This document shows positions 37,601 to 46,840 of a stretch of 64,000 nt of DNA, piece by piece. Source of the stretch: Diphasiastrum complanatum (lineage: Eukaryota; Streptophyta; Lycopodiopsida; Lycopodiales; Lycopodiaceae); the NCBI GenBank assembly GCA_029204225.1, contig CM055093.1, positions 35,228,525 to 35,292,524 on the forward strand, in the 5' to 3' direction. Position numbers and translations under genes: made by a program. Every line of letters starts with the position of its first letter. Position 1 is the first letter of the stretch. The notes beneath the pieces were generated by a model. The model did no database searches, was not told where the DNA came from, and saw only the letters and a list, made by a program, of their open reading frames with translations.

Positions 37601-39900
37601 ATTCTATTTATTCAAAGCAGGAAATCTCAAACGGAACCTTTGAGAGACTATCAATGAGGGCAACCTCGGGCCCAAATGATGAAGCACTTTGTAGGTTCCA
37701 AGGACTATCAACAAAACGTTGTCCTCAATGTGGGCAAATCACGAGGCTATATCACTAGCTTGGGATGTGCTTGAGCTGGATCCTATTGATTGTGTTTGTT
37801 TGTGATGGCCTTAACAGATAGTGTGGGCTCTTGGTAAGACCTTGTATGGACTCAAACAATGACCAAAAACATTGTGTTTTTAATAATAAGAATGTCCATA
37901 TCTTTGGGTTTTAAAAGTGTGATGCAGATACAAATGCATACGATTTTAAACTAGAAGTAATAGTCCTGGTACTTTTTGGTAATGATACTATACTAACATG
38001 AAGGAACTTTGCTACATCAAACAAAGTGTGGCCTTGGAATGCAGTTTGAAATGACTTATCGAGGTGACATTCATTATTGCTTGGGCATTCATGTCTACTG
38101 AAATACAGAATGTTTGATCTAACAGTGAACACGAGTATTCAGGTCAATTGTATACTTGTAGTACTCCTTTAGAGCTTAGTATCAAGTTAGCAAAGGGCAT
38201 GACCCCTTGCCCTAAAGAGGAGAGTTGTTTATAATTACCTAACCTATTTCTTATGAATGTGCATTTGGTAGTTTGATGTATGCACTGATATATATAGATG
38301 ACATATACTCATCAAGACATCTCATTTACTGTGGGAGTAGCCAGCCAACATCTTGTGGATCTTCGTTCATAGCATTGGACAGCAGTCAAAGCAAATGTTT
38401 CTAATCTCTAGGGTATTTATTTTTGAGGTGTGTTCGGGCAAACTCCATGGTTGTGCAATAGTTAGATTGGGGCCCAGTTTTTTTGGGCAGAGGTTAAAAA
38501 AAGATGTCCTTATCTATCATGCCGCATATGTATACTTTTCCCAGTTTCTTTCTGGCTTTTGGAATCCCAAATTAGCATGAACAATAGGTTTGTTTAAAAA
38601 AAAAAAAATGCATCTTACGAATTTTAGGGATTTCAAAAATTTGTATGGGACACGTATGCAACAGCATTCTGTACGCTATGTTTTTGGTCAATTATGTATT
38701 ACACATTCGAACCGCAAATGCAGGGACATCAATCTTACCAGTTATTGTGTTGACATATTGCTATTTTTTAGATTTCTTTACACAGCACTTTTGTATCCAC
38801 TTCATGATTTTCTTATCTGCAAATTGATTTGTATCTAATCAAAATGTCCGAATGTTTTTCAGGAGGTCAATGACATTGCTGATGAATTACGCCAGTCTGT
38901 TTCCAGGCTAAAACTGGAAAATGAAAAATTAGCTCTAGAGAAAAACAGGCTTCAAAAGAAGCTGATTGAGTTGGAACGTGAAAAAAGTTCTGTTGAAAAT
39001 GAGAAACAAGAACTTGTTGAAAATGTGCAGGTACAGAAAGATGAAATTGATAAATTAAAACATCACTTGGTACGACTTCAGCAGAATGAGGCAGAAATCA
39101 TGCCGCTGAAAGCAAAGATGGACAGATTAGTAGGGGAGCTGAAATCTGCCAAGGCACAGAAGATAGAGGATGTACAAAGGCTCAGTAAAAAGAAAAGCCT
39201 TTCTTTAGAAAGTGCAGAGGAGCAGAGTTTAACGGCTGAAAGATCAAATAGGATTGAAGCGGAAAAATTAGAGACAAAAAATTTAAGTAAGGACAATGGA
39301 TCACCTAAGGAAACAATAAAGGTCCACCGAGACGAAAAGAAATCTGAGTCACAAGAGGAGCGGAGGCAAGATAAGGGCTCTGCTGACGTGCAAGAACCCA
39401 AAGGAGACTCTGCTGTGGAAACTGGAGATGTGAAAGATGATGATGAGGTAAATGAGGGTGAAGGTCAAAGTCATGTGGACATCAGAAAACTTGATCAGGA
39501 TGCTGGAGATCACAGTGGAGAGCTGGCAGAAACCAAAAAGGAGAATAAGGAGGATCATCAGGAGGAGGATAAAGATGATCAGGATGCTGGGGATAGTAGG
39601 GAAGAGCAGGCAGAAACCAAAGAGGAGAATAAGGAGGATCATCAGGAGGATAAAGATGGTCAGGATGCTGGAGATAGTACTGAAGAGCAGGCAGAAACCA
39701 CAGAGGAGAATAAGGAGGATGAGAAAGAGGATAAGGATGAAGGGAACAAAAGTGAATCTTTTGAAGAAAAAGAAGACACATCAAACTCCCTCCTTCAAGA
39801 TGACGAAGTTCCCGACCAGGAAGAAGCTAATCTAGAATCACTTGAACACAGGATTGATAATGGTCTTGACCAAGATGAGCAAAGAGCTGCATTAGAATGA
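28640..39900 (+). CDS. Two-exon gene: membrane-anchored coiled-coil protein with acidic repetitive tail
   Basis: Exon 1 is 28640-28810 (57 codons, ending CTGGAG/GTAAAT) and exon 2 is 38863-39900 (TTTTTCAG/GAGGTC, 345 codons plus TGA). Both are phase 0, giving 402 residues. Residues 14-29 (LAILLVAFGLVGVLCF) form one hydrophobic segment after a short basic N-terminus, typical of a type II signal anchor. Residues 58 to about 145 are a Glu/Lys/Leu coiled coil (RLKLENEKLALEKNRLQKKL). The tail from about 190 is very acidic, with three 27-28-residue repeats (about 268-350). The layout resembles Golgi/endosomal type II coiled-coil proteins such as animal GOLM1, but this is architecture only. I do not recognise the family and assign no function. 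The frame survives across a 10 kb intron holding a retrotransposon. Confidence 0.75.
29075..29382. repeat. Tandem duplication, period 158 bp
   Basis: Copy 1 starts CAGTCGCAGTCATCTTG at 29075 and copy 2 starts CAGTCGCAGTTATCTTATCG at 29233. Both run to GAAGGGCAG. Copy 2 is slightly shorter through a small deletion. The copies differ at a few sites. Confidence 0.9.
30889..31261 (-). repeat. 3' LTR of the Ty3 element
   Basis: 373 bp. In sense orientation it runs AGTTATGGAC to GCTTGTAACT. Internal to it, the minus-strand sequence CTGCAGGGGAG is the polypurine tract. Confidence 0.92.
31634..32500 (-). pseudogene. Ty3 integrase C-terminal half
   Basis: The reading begins about VEQCARLFLPDIFRLHGMP and has TILSDRDSKF with the second catalytic Asp and HSTANGQTEVLNR with the Glu. 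PFLLAHGYAPLLP follows, then the C-terminal LAPRYYGPYCILDRL and DIFHVSLLR motifs, ending near 31634. The first Asp and the HHCC finger are absent because the upstream part is deleted. No chromodomain is obvious. The frame is open for about 280 residues, which fits a recent insertion. Confidence 0.9.
32520..33789 (-). pseudogene. Ty3 gag with zinc knuckle, frameshifted
   Basis: The likely start is the ATG at 33789 (MATSSSEDPPQSSLDDRF). A Pro/Ser/Gly-rich segment leads to the capsid domain (ENWFSKLETYFLMYP), a frame change near 33250, then WLVRQRDLFRSLRHTS and TAYIDQFTELSYLF. A second frame change near 32870 precedes the CCHC knuckle CYRCKSPDHLARDC. After AYATWDGRPG the reading meets the integrase part near 32500. 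Thus protease to mid-integrase was removed. Confidence 0.88.
34578..34589 (-). other. Primer binding site, tRNA-iMet type
   Basis: Minus-strand TGGTATCAGAGC abuts the 5' LTR at 34590 without a spacer. Confidence 0.92.
34590..34962 (-). repeat. 5' LTR of the Ty3 element
   Basis: 373 bp, collinear with 30889-31261. It is followed on the plus strand by GAAAC, the second copy of the target duplication. Confidence 0.92.
35803..35985 (+). pseudogene. Orphan 60-residue frame in the intron
   Basis: The frame reads LFKPFDEILRLNSKRKKYNA and ETVDKFISQLANDEVYHNSR, ending KLQDFLQ. The composition looks like real helical protein, unlike the surrounding shadows. I do not recognise it. It could be a captured exon or gag residue. 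Confidence 0.25.
37576..37758 (+). pseudogene. Possible exon fragment with a CxxC knuckle
   Basis: After an acceptor-like TTCAAAGCAG (37611-37620) the frame encodes SGPNDEALCRF and FQGLSTKRCPQCGQITRLYH, then stops. The RCPxCGxxxxL ending resembles the C-terminal zinc-binding end of cytochrome c oxidase subunit Vb-like proteins. The match is short and no upstream exon is seen, so it may be a captured fragment or chance. Confidence 0.25.
37820..38420 (+). pseudogene. Decayed copia RT/RNase H relic
   Basis: Scattered motifs in order: KTLYGLKQ, a degraded LVLFGND-like YVDD region, CSTPLELSIKLAKGMTPCP, and GSLMYALIYIDDIY-like residues near 38265-38310. Many stops and frameshifts separate them. 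The order matches the C-terminal half of copia RT, so identity is likely though decay is advanced. Confidence 0.65.
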
Positions 39901-40800
39901 CCTAGTCTGTTGAATCCTGCTTCACTTAATGCATTTGGAGAACACCCGGTGCTTCTCAAACCGAATTGCATATCTCAAGGATGGATATATCTATTTTAGC
40001 ATTTCCTTCTCATATAAAAATTTCAAGGGAGAGAGCTGCTATCCTGAGAAAATCACAAAAATGAATATATCAGTATCAGTCACTGCATATATTATGTTCT
40101 CTTCAAATTTGTCAACTTCAATGAGTGCTTCTGGCCACATGGCAACATTCAAGGGAATGAAGTTGATGCAGTTTATCTTTGGTACTTTTCAAGTATCTCT
40201 ATGGAATCTAATTAGGCAATTTGTCGATTTTCTAAAGTTGTGGCTATCTATCCTTCCAGGCTCTAAAGATGGAGCCCTTTCATGATAGTAGCAGGTTGCC
40301 CACACAATTTTTGCTTTTTGCATGGGATGAACTGGCATTCTTTTGATTGCTTTCCAGTTGGTTTTACCAAGTTTCGCTTGATTTTTGGGCCTGGATGCAA
40401 CTTTATGGCTAGCATGTGAAGGTTCTTTTTTTTGCTAATATCTCCCACAAAGTTTTGTAGTGGAATGTATTTTCTCCCCAAAATTTTGTGCTTTTCTTGG
40501 TACCTGATAAAATGAATCTTAAGGCTCTTATTTTTAAATCTTAAAAAAAAAACATTGATTGAAAATGAAATAAAAACTCATTTTATAACTTGTTTTCTAC
40601 AAACAAAAATGCTTGTCATTTAGACATATGAAATGATACATTTTTTGACCAGATGATTAAGGATAGGTATCTATGCTATGCATGATGATGGTGATATTCT
40701 AAGACTTTGTGAGGGTTAATGTGATGACATTTGTTTTGGGTCTTTGACCTAAAAAAGAGTAAACCTTTTTGGTATTTTTTAAATTACCTGAGTTAAGGCC
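39901..40800 (+). other. 3' UTR and flank of the coiled-coil gene
   Basis: No gene. An AATAAA lies near 40569 but may be beyond the true poly(A) site. The stretch ends where a copia fragment begins. Confidence 0.4.
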
Positions 40801-40805
40801 TTAAG

Positions 40806-42749
40806 GCTAGATGCTTCTCTACCCAAACCATTTTGGGGTGAGGCAATCACATGTGCTAATTTCATATGCAATAAATTGCTCAACCAAGCCATTGGAGGAA
40901 TCACATCACATGAAGCTCTATTTGGAAATAAGCTCAATCTCAAGGATCTCAAAAATTTTGATGCAACCTCCATCAAAGGCATCTTTGTGGGATGTGATGA
41001 GAATAGCAAAGATTATAGAGTTTTCAATCTCATCACTAAGAAAATAATAGTGAGTAGGGATGTTATTTTTGATGAAAGACATGCTTGTGAACTGAATGAA
41101 AATGCTACTAATCATCTTGATGCCAAAGACCATGCTAGGATGAAGGAGGAAACTTCAAAGTGATGAAGAACTTGAGGATCCACCTCAAGAGCCAAGGACT
41201 CCAAGAAGATCCACAAGAGCAAGGGTCGAGCCATTGAGGCTCATTTATGATGGAAAAGGTGATCAAAGGGAAGGAAAGGTGATCAAAGGGAAGGCATTTC
41301 ATCTTTCACATCTTACACTATTTTTATTTCAATGCTTGATGAACCAACATGCTATGAAGATGCTTGTAAATCAAAGAGTTGGATGGATGCTTTGCAAGTG
41401 GAGTATGATGCTCTCATGGAGAATCATACTTGGGATCTTGTAAATCTTCCTCAAGGGAAGAAACCACTTGATTGCAAGTGGGTGTATAGATTGAAGTATA
41501 ATAAAGAGGGATTAATAAGTAAGTATAAAGCTAGGCTTGTAGCAAAATGGTTTTACAAATCAAAGGCATTGATTATGATGAAATTTTTGCTCTTATAGCT
41601 AAGCTTGTTACTATTAGATTAATCATAAGTCTTGCAACTACCTTCAATTAGGAGCTATTCCAACTTGAGTTTACAAATGCCTTCCTCAATGGCTACTTGG
41701 AGGAAGAGATCTACATGAGGCAACCCGAGGGCTTCATCAAGGAAAAGCATGAAGAAAAGGTGTGTTTTTTGAAGAAGAGTTTTTATGGACTCAAGCAAGC
41801 ACCTAGAGCATGGTACTCTAGGCTAAACTCTTTTCTTATCTCCCTCAAATTTGCTTTGAGTGCTTATGATCCATCATTGTACATAAGATTTCATGATGGG
41901 AAGATCATTATTCTTGTATTGTATGTTGATGACATTATTGTGAGTGGTAATGATCTAGATGGAATAAGAGATGTAAAAATTGCATTAGCAAAAGAGTTTA
42001 AAATGGTAGATCTCAGTCTATTGAGCTTCATTCTAGGAATAGAAGTCATAAGAGGATGTGATTTTAGCTTCATTTGTCAATCTAAGTATGGTACATCCAT
42101 CCTAGATAGATTTGGAATAAAGAATTGTAAAGGCATTGAGATTCCAATGGAGCAACATGTTAAAACATCTATTGATGGTGATGAAACATCCTTTGAGGAC
42201 ATCCTTTATATAGAAGGCTTGTAGGCTCCTTGATATATTTAACTATAACTAGACCTGATCTTAGTTACAGTGTTGGAAAGTTAAGCCAATTCATTCAAAT
42301 TTCTTTGGTATCTCATTGGAAGATGTGCAAAAGAGTTCTTAGATATATTTCATCAACAAAGAATTTTCGCATATTGTATAGAGGAACTAATCTTGGCTTA
42401 AGAGCCTATGGTGACTCGGCTTTTGCAAGTGACAAAGTGGATCGAAAGTCAATAAGTGCATTTGCCACGATCCGAGTATAACGCCTTGACATCAACATGC
42501 AAGGAGGTCTTATGGCTCAAGAGGCTATTGGTGGAGTTTCATGTCATTGAGGAGGAGATCCCTATCATCTATTGTGACAACCAATCAGCCCAATCACTTG
42601 CTACTAATCCTACATTCCATGCAAGGAGCAAGCACATCGAGATTGCTCATTATTTTGTGAGGGAGAAAGTGCAAGCCAAAAAGATCAAGCACCAACACAT
42701 ATCTTCATCGAATTGCTTAGCTGATCTATTCACTAAATCCTTATCTTAG
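40806..42749 (+). pseudogene. Copia pol: integrase C-terminus, RT and RNase H (5'-truncated)
   Basis: In order: integrase tail (EAITCANFICNKLL, TSHEALFGNKL, GIFVGCDENSKDYRVFN, VSRDVIFDE), an Arg/Pro linker RTPRRSTRAR, then RT (ENHTWDLVNLPQGKKPLDCK, NAFLNGYLEEEIYM, FYGLKQAPRAWY, LYVDDIIVSGND). RNase H follows (RPDLSYSVGKLSQF, YGDSAFASDK, YCDNQSAQSLATNPTFHARS, DLFTKSLS). Frameshifts and stops lie near 41160, 41330, 41560, 41650, 42224 and 42470. The first catalytic Asp of RT is Glu (QLEF instead of QLDV), while YVDD is intact. Gag, protease and the first two-thirds of integrase are missing. Confidence 0.9.
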
Positions 42750-42821
42750 GATTCATTTGTTAAGCTAAGATCTTCAATTGGAGTAATTGATATCATAATT
42801 TTCAAGGCCAGATTTGAGGAG

Positions 42822-43100
42822 TGTAAAAAATTGCCTATATTGGCAAATCTAGCCATGTAGTATAACGTAAATTATGTGCATAAGTGGGTTCCACATGTGT
42901 GCGGCCAAGATTCCACGTGGGAAGCCACTCCTAATGTAGGTTAGGTCGAGTCAAAAGGGTTGGTCATTTTTATTTGGTAGTGATCCCTACATTATAGGAC
43001 CTACACCTAGATTTGTGATGAGATTTTGACCAACTAGTCCCCTACTTGACATGACTCTAGGAAATATACTGGGGTTTCATTTTAGGAAAAGAGAGCTAAG
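42822..43100 (+). repeat. Probable 3' LTR of the copia element (end uncertain)
   Basis: TGTAAAAAATTGCC follows a purine-rich TTTGAGGAG, about 70 bp after the pol stop, the usual copia spacing. Its 3' boundary and 5' partner were not found. Confidence 0.55.
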
Positions 43101-43620
43101 TTAACTTCCTTATTACATGCTGAAAATTCATCTAATTTTACAAAGGAGGTCACTTTTGCTATGTATTCCATCTCTCCATAGTGAAAAGATAGATTATTTT
43201 TGGAGCTCATTGGCAATGTCCGAGCTAGTTCACTATGTACATTGAGTTTTTGTGATCCAAATGAAACCAAGTTGATTTCTACTTCATTCTCTATCTACAG
43301 ACTATATAGCAGGTTGTGGTTCACATGTGTGGGCTCGGATTTCAGTTTATGATCAATGACTTGATTGCCATTGCTTGTTGTTTGTCAAATGCCAATCTAG
43401 ATCAACATTTTTGTGACTAGTTTTTTGATAGATTGTTAAGCAAGCAACCAATCACTCGTGGATCTTTCTAAGATCCATATATGGTCCTAAAGTTCAGTAC
43501 TTTCACATTCTAATTAATGACACATATGATTCGTTTGTGGGCACTTGATGAGAGAGAGGAGAAAAAATATCCTAGATTGTAATATTCACAGAATATTCTA
43601 AAAAATCTGCGGCTGTGAAG

Positions 43621-43622
<2 letters not shown>
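43101..43622. other. No gene recognised
   Basis: Possible continuation of the LTR, then AT-rich sequence up to a GA microsatellite. Confidence 0.35.

Positions 43623-43671
<49 letters not shown>
43623..43671. repeat. (GA)n microsatellite
   Basis: About 49 bp of GA, followed by a G-rich stretch to about 43740. Confidence 0.95.
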
Positions 43672-43680
<9 letters not shown>

Positions 43681-44263
43681 AGACCGGGGGGAGGGGGCAG
43701 CGAGGGGCATGAAGGGCTGGACATGGAAGGTTTTGGGGGGCGTCTTAGGTTTAGGTTAGAAGGGTTTTTTTTTGTTTTGTTTTGTTTTTTGGTTTTAGGT
43801 GTCTTTCTATTTGGTTTTTTGGTGTCTTTCTATTTATTTTTTTGCACTTTTTTTGCTAAATCCTAATTGGCGAAGGTAGGTTAGGGCAGGCGAAGGTAGG
43901 ATTAGGTTTTTTTTTTTAAAAAAAAGTGAAATTGGCGAAACTTTAGAATGAAAAGATTGAATTTTTTTTACAAAGAGACAAAACTTCAAAAATGAGAGGT
44001 TGAAGTGATTTTCACCCAAATCTCCTACCAAAGCTAGAATTGGACCTCTTGCACAAGAATTGGCATATCTTTGTCAATTTTCTACCAAATTGGCTGGAAA
44101 TTGGCTCAGATTCAAGATAAGATAGACAACAGATGCCTAGATTGCCTGAATAAGACTTGGCGGTGGTTTAGAGAGGCATGCCACTATTGTGGTAACATGA
44201 GACAGATGGGAAGGAGTGCAAATAGAAAGCTTCAATAAGACTAATCCTCAAGCTTCAGCAGAG
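43672..44263. other. No gene recognised
   Basis: Contains a duplicated phrase (GTGTCTTTCTATTT near 43799 and 43822) and a pair GGCGAAGGTAGG near 43870 and 43889. Otherwise featureless. Confidence 0.35.
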
Positions 44264-44410
44264 CATCCTCAGAATTGCTATAGCACCCATGCCATCATTG
44301 GAAAATGAACTGGAAGGACCCAGATGCTGCATCCTCAGAATTGTGAGTTTATAAGGTGCTATAGCACCCGTGCCATCATTGGAAAATGAACTGTAAGGAT
44401 CCAGATGCTG
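44264..44410. repeat. Imperfect direct duplication of about 65 bp
   Basis: The core GCTATAGCACCCATGCCATC with flanking CATCCTCAGAATTG and GAAAATGAACTG occurs twice in a row. The second copy has about 18 extra bases after AGAATTG. Confidence 0.85.
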
Positions 44411-44947
44411 AATGCATAGATCAAGAGCCTGCAGGATGTACTATACATACCAAAGCTCACCAAAAATATGCAGTCAGAAGCACGATCACAGATCAAGACT
44501 ATGTTGTTCAACTGAACTCAGAGTCTGACAAGCTTTTAAGGAAGATGAAACATTCCACTCAAGACAAGGATGCCCATGTATATTGGGGGGATCCCTGAAC
44601 GCAAGACTTCATTCCTGTATGACAGTTGATGGCAGGCATGATCCACGAGGGCATATTGGTATAGACAATCTTCTGAGAATGCATAAGGGAAGCTATGTTC
44701 AGGGCATGGAACTAGGTGGCACTCAGATTTCAATCACAAATATTTTGCCAGCACCATGCAGTTGGCAAAGCAGTATCATTTGCCCCTTCCTAGATCTACC
44801 TCACACACTGAGGATCTAACCTCCAAATATTCAGAATCTCATAATCATGCCCATGAAAATGATATGCCACAATTAGCCATCCGCAAAAGACTTCCAAGTA
44901 TTAACCAAACTATGGTCAACAAACAGAAAGTCGTCCGTTTTGCTTGA
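44386..44947 (+). pseudogene. Possible gene remnant, unrecognised
   Basis: Two open readings follow one another on the plus strand. The first (44386-44598) is polar (TDQDYVVQLNSESDKLLRKM). The second (44756-44947) ends in KRLPSINQTM then KVVRFA. Composition is more protein-like than nearby shadows. I could not join them with splice sites in matching phase. It may be the 3' end of a broken gene. No family was recognised. Confidence 0.25.
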
Positions 44948-45407
44948 CACCAACAGAAACAGAATTACGGTAAAATTCATCATCACTTCATTAGAGGAAA
45001 ACCAGGACAATATGAAATAACCCTTCTCTATAGGACACTAGCAGCCAAACAGCTGACAAGTTTACGAAACTTTTTGATCAAAAAAAACATAAGAAATCCT
45101 GTAAGGAAGAATTGTTACAATCGGAACAATTCGCTGATGTGAGAGTGTTGAAAGCCAGGATCATATTACCATAATCCCTAGGAGGTTGGATCGGAAAGGT
45201 GTCAGATCAGCGAACCATTTGGTTCTTGACATGAATCAATTGCGTTGTTCTGTGAAAGACATTCATTTACAAGAACAGACTAATCTCGTAGTTAGCTGCG
45301 TTTTTGAACTGTTATCTCTAGTCCTTGATCCTTGTTTGCTGTGTATGTTGAATCGTCTCTGTTGCTGTTCACTGCGAATTATTATGTGATCATTCTACAA
45401 TCGATTT
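44948..45407. other. 3' flank of the wax synthase gene
   Basis: No gene recognised. The part next to 45408 should include the wax synthase 3' UTR (minus-strand transcript). Confidence 0.4.
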
Positions 45408-46637
45408 TCACAGCAAATAAATGGCTAAAGGAATGACCATTCTCTGCATTTCGGAAACCACCTTAAGATCAGCTCCTCGTGCAAGAGGAGGCCAAAATAG
45501 GCAACTGGCTGTGAAAAAACAAAACCCCAGAGTAAGAAACCTGCGGATTACCATTGGAGGCTTTGTTTCTGGAGCATATGAACTCCAAGCTGCCTCCAAT
45601 CCGGTGGCCAATCCATGGACGGTGAAAAATGCAGTCATCTCACCGGTCAATTGTAAGGTCATGTAATAGACAAGGAGCTCGTGAGCTAGGCCCGACACAA
45701 AAAACGCTGCAAGCATCGCCCAGAACTTTGCCACCCCATAGTTTTGCTCCTCTTTCTCAAGTCCATGTCGGCCTTCTGTAAGTGATCTCTCAACCCAGTT
45801 ACTTGATCTTCTATGTTTGAGTTGCTTTAGTGCGACATTGGGTGCCGTGCTGTGGTTGCCTGGCTGTTCTTCAGATGTCTTTACGACATGTTTTCTGGTC
45901 CTATCTTTAAGCGCTGCAAGGACAGGCTGATAGACCACTTCTCGAATTGAATCACTCACGAGAAGGTTCCATCTGCGAGCCCAAAACTCTTCTAATGATG
46001 CTGCTGCAACTGGGTTGTCAAATTGTGGCTCTAAGATGAGTCCAAACAAAGAATTGGCTATGGCGGCGAATGTTTCCAACACAACTGTCGCGAACAGATA
46101 CAGTAGAATTGTGTAGACACCATAGATGGCAATCTGTGGCAGGGAGTCACGGAAGGGTAGCACCCGCAAAAGGAGAATTGCCAATAGCATGAGCTTCAGC
46201 AGCGAGCGCACTACCAGCATGGACGTTGTCTCAGCTTCCATCACATGATGCAGCCATGATGAGCTAGTAGGCTGCACATGCTTCTTCACCACCCTGCCCT
46301 CTCTCCGGATGTGTGCAGGAAAGCTCATGACAACAGCAAACCGCAGAAAGGATGCTGACACCCATGGATCGCATGCAGGACCCCGATCGCAGCACAGTAG
46401 CAGCACCTTGAAGGAACCCAACCATAAGAAGATGCAAAAATGGAATGCTACTCCTATTATATGGGTTTCCCTGCTGAAAACCAGAGGCAGGAGTGAGTAA
46501 GCAACAAAGACTGGAACACTCGCCAGCAGGCGAGGAGCTCCTTTAGGCAGCCATCGCACATACCAGTAACAGTAAGCTGCAGCTGTCCAGGATACTATGA
46601 AAGCGGCTGCTAGCCCTGCTCCCCACTCCACCTCCAT
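45408..46637 (-). CDS. Wax synthase (long-chain-alcohol O-fatty-acyltransferase), MBOAT-like
   Basis: A single uninterrupted frame of 409 residues from the ATG at 46637. Wax synthases join an acyl-CoA to a fatty alcohol to make wax esters in the endoplasmic reticulum membrane (EC 2.3.1.75). Hydrophobic segments lie at about 8-30, 39-54, 60-82, 140-160, 168-202, 304-330, 335-350 and 368-385. The wax synthase motif EEFWARRWNLLV is at 216-227. SGLAHEL at 315-321 holds the conserved MBOAT His (H319). The protein is longer than the roughly 350-residue seed plant enzymes. The excess is a hydrophilic stretch at about 244-303, between the FW-RRWN motif and the active His. Seed plants carry tandem paralogues of this family; only one copy is seen here. 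Substrate range is unknown. The frame is intact and very likely functional. Confidence 0.92.
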   Translation of the reverse strand: MEVEWGAGLAAAFIVSWTAAAYCYWYVRWLPKGAPRLLASVPVFVAYSLLPLVFSRETHIIGVAFHFCIFLWLGSFKVLLLCCDRGPACDPWVSASFLRFAVVMSFPAHIRREGRVVKKHVQPTSSSWLHHVMEAETTSMLVVRSLLKLMLLAILLLRVLPFRDSLPQIAIYGVYTILLYLFATVVLETFAAIANSLFGLILEPQFDNPVAAASLEEFWARRWNLLVSDSIREVVYQPVLAALKDRTRKHVVKTSEEQPGNHSTAPNVALKQLKHRRSSNWVERSLTEGRHGLEKEEQNYGVAKFWAMLAAFFVSGLAHELLVYYMTLQLTGEMTAFFTVHGLATGLEAAWSSYAPETKPPMVIRRFLTLGFCFFTASCLFWPPLARGADLKVVSEMQRMVIPLAIYLL

Positions 46638-46840
46638 GCATCCCCCAGTCTAGTCAATTATAATTTCACTTGCAGCTGTGATTCTGATGGCACATGCAGC
46701 ATCCTCCACTCTAATCAATTATAATTGGACCATCAGTTCACTTGCAGTTGTGATTCTGATGGCACATGTAGCATCCCCCACTCTAATCACTTATAATTGC
46801 ATCATCAGTTCACTTGCAGTTGTGATTCTGCTCCCAGATA
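46630..46840 (-). repeat. 72-bp tandem repeat at the wax synthase start (5' UTR/promoter)
   Basis: TTCACTTGCAG recurs at 46665, 46737 and 46809. Each is followed by TGTGATTCTG and, in the first two units, a GGCACATG-x-AGCATCC block and an ATTATAATT block. The first, shorter unit abuts and partly includes the start codon (CCATGCATCCCCCAG). So the array lies in the 5' UTR or proximal promoter. Confidence 0.88.

Larger units (their letters stand above)
28811..38862 (+). other. 10.05 kb intron of the coiled-coil gene
   Basis: The donor is GAG/GTAAATG, the acceptor is TTTTTCAG/GAGG preceded by a modest pyrimidine tract, and phase is 0. Contents in order: a 158-bp tandem duplication (29075-29382), a complete internally deleted Ty3 element on the opposite strand (30889-34962), an orphan 60-residue frame (35803), a Cys-knuckle fragment (37576) and a copia RT relic (37820-38420). 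The retroelement lies antisense to the gene. Confidence 0.75.

Noticed and set aside
39078-39835. Four overlapping frames antisense to or out of frame with the acidic repeat exon
   Set aside because: Shadows of the repetitive GA-rich exon; the sense frame has the splice continuity and coiled-coil pattern.
46309-46500. Plus-strand frames antisense to wax synthase
   Set aside because: Shadows of an intact, well-conserved minus-strand gene.
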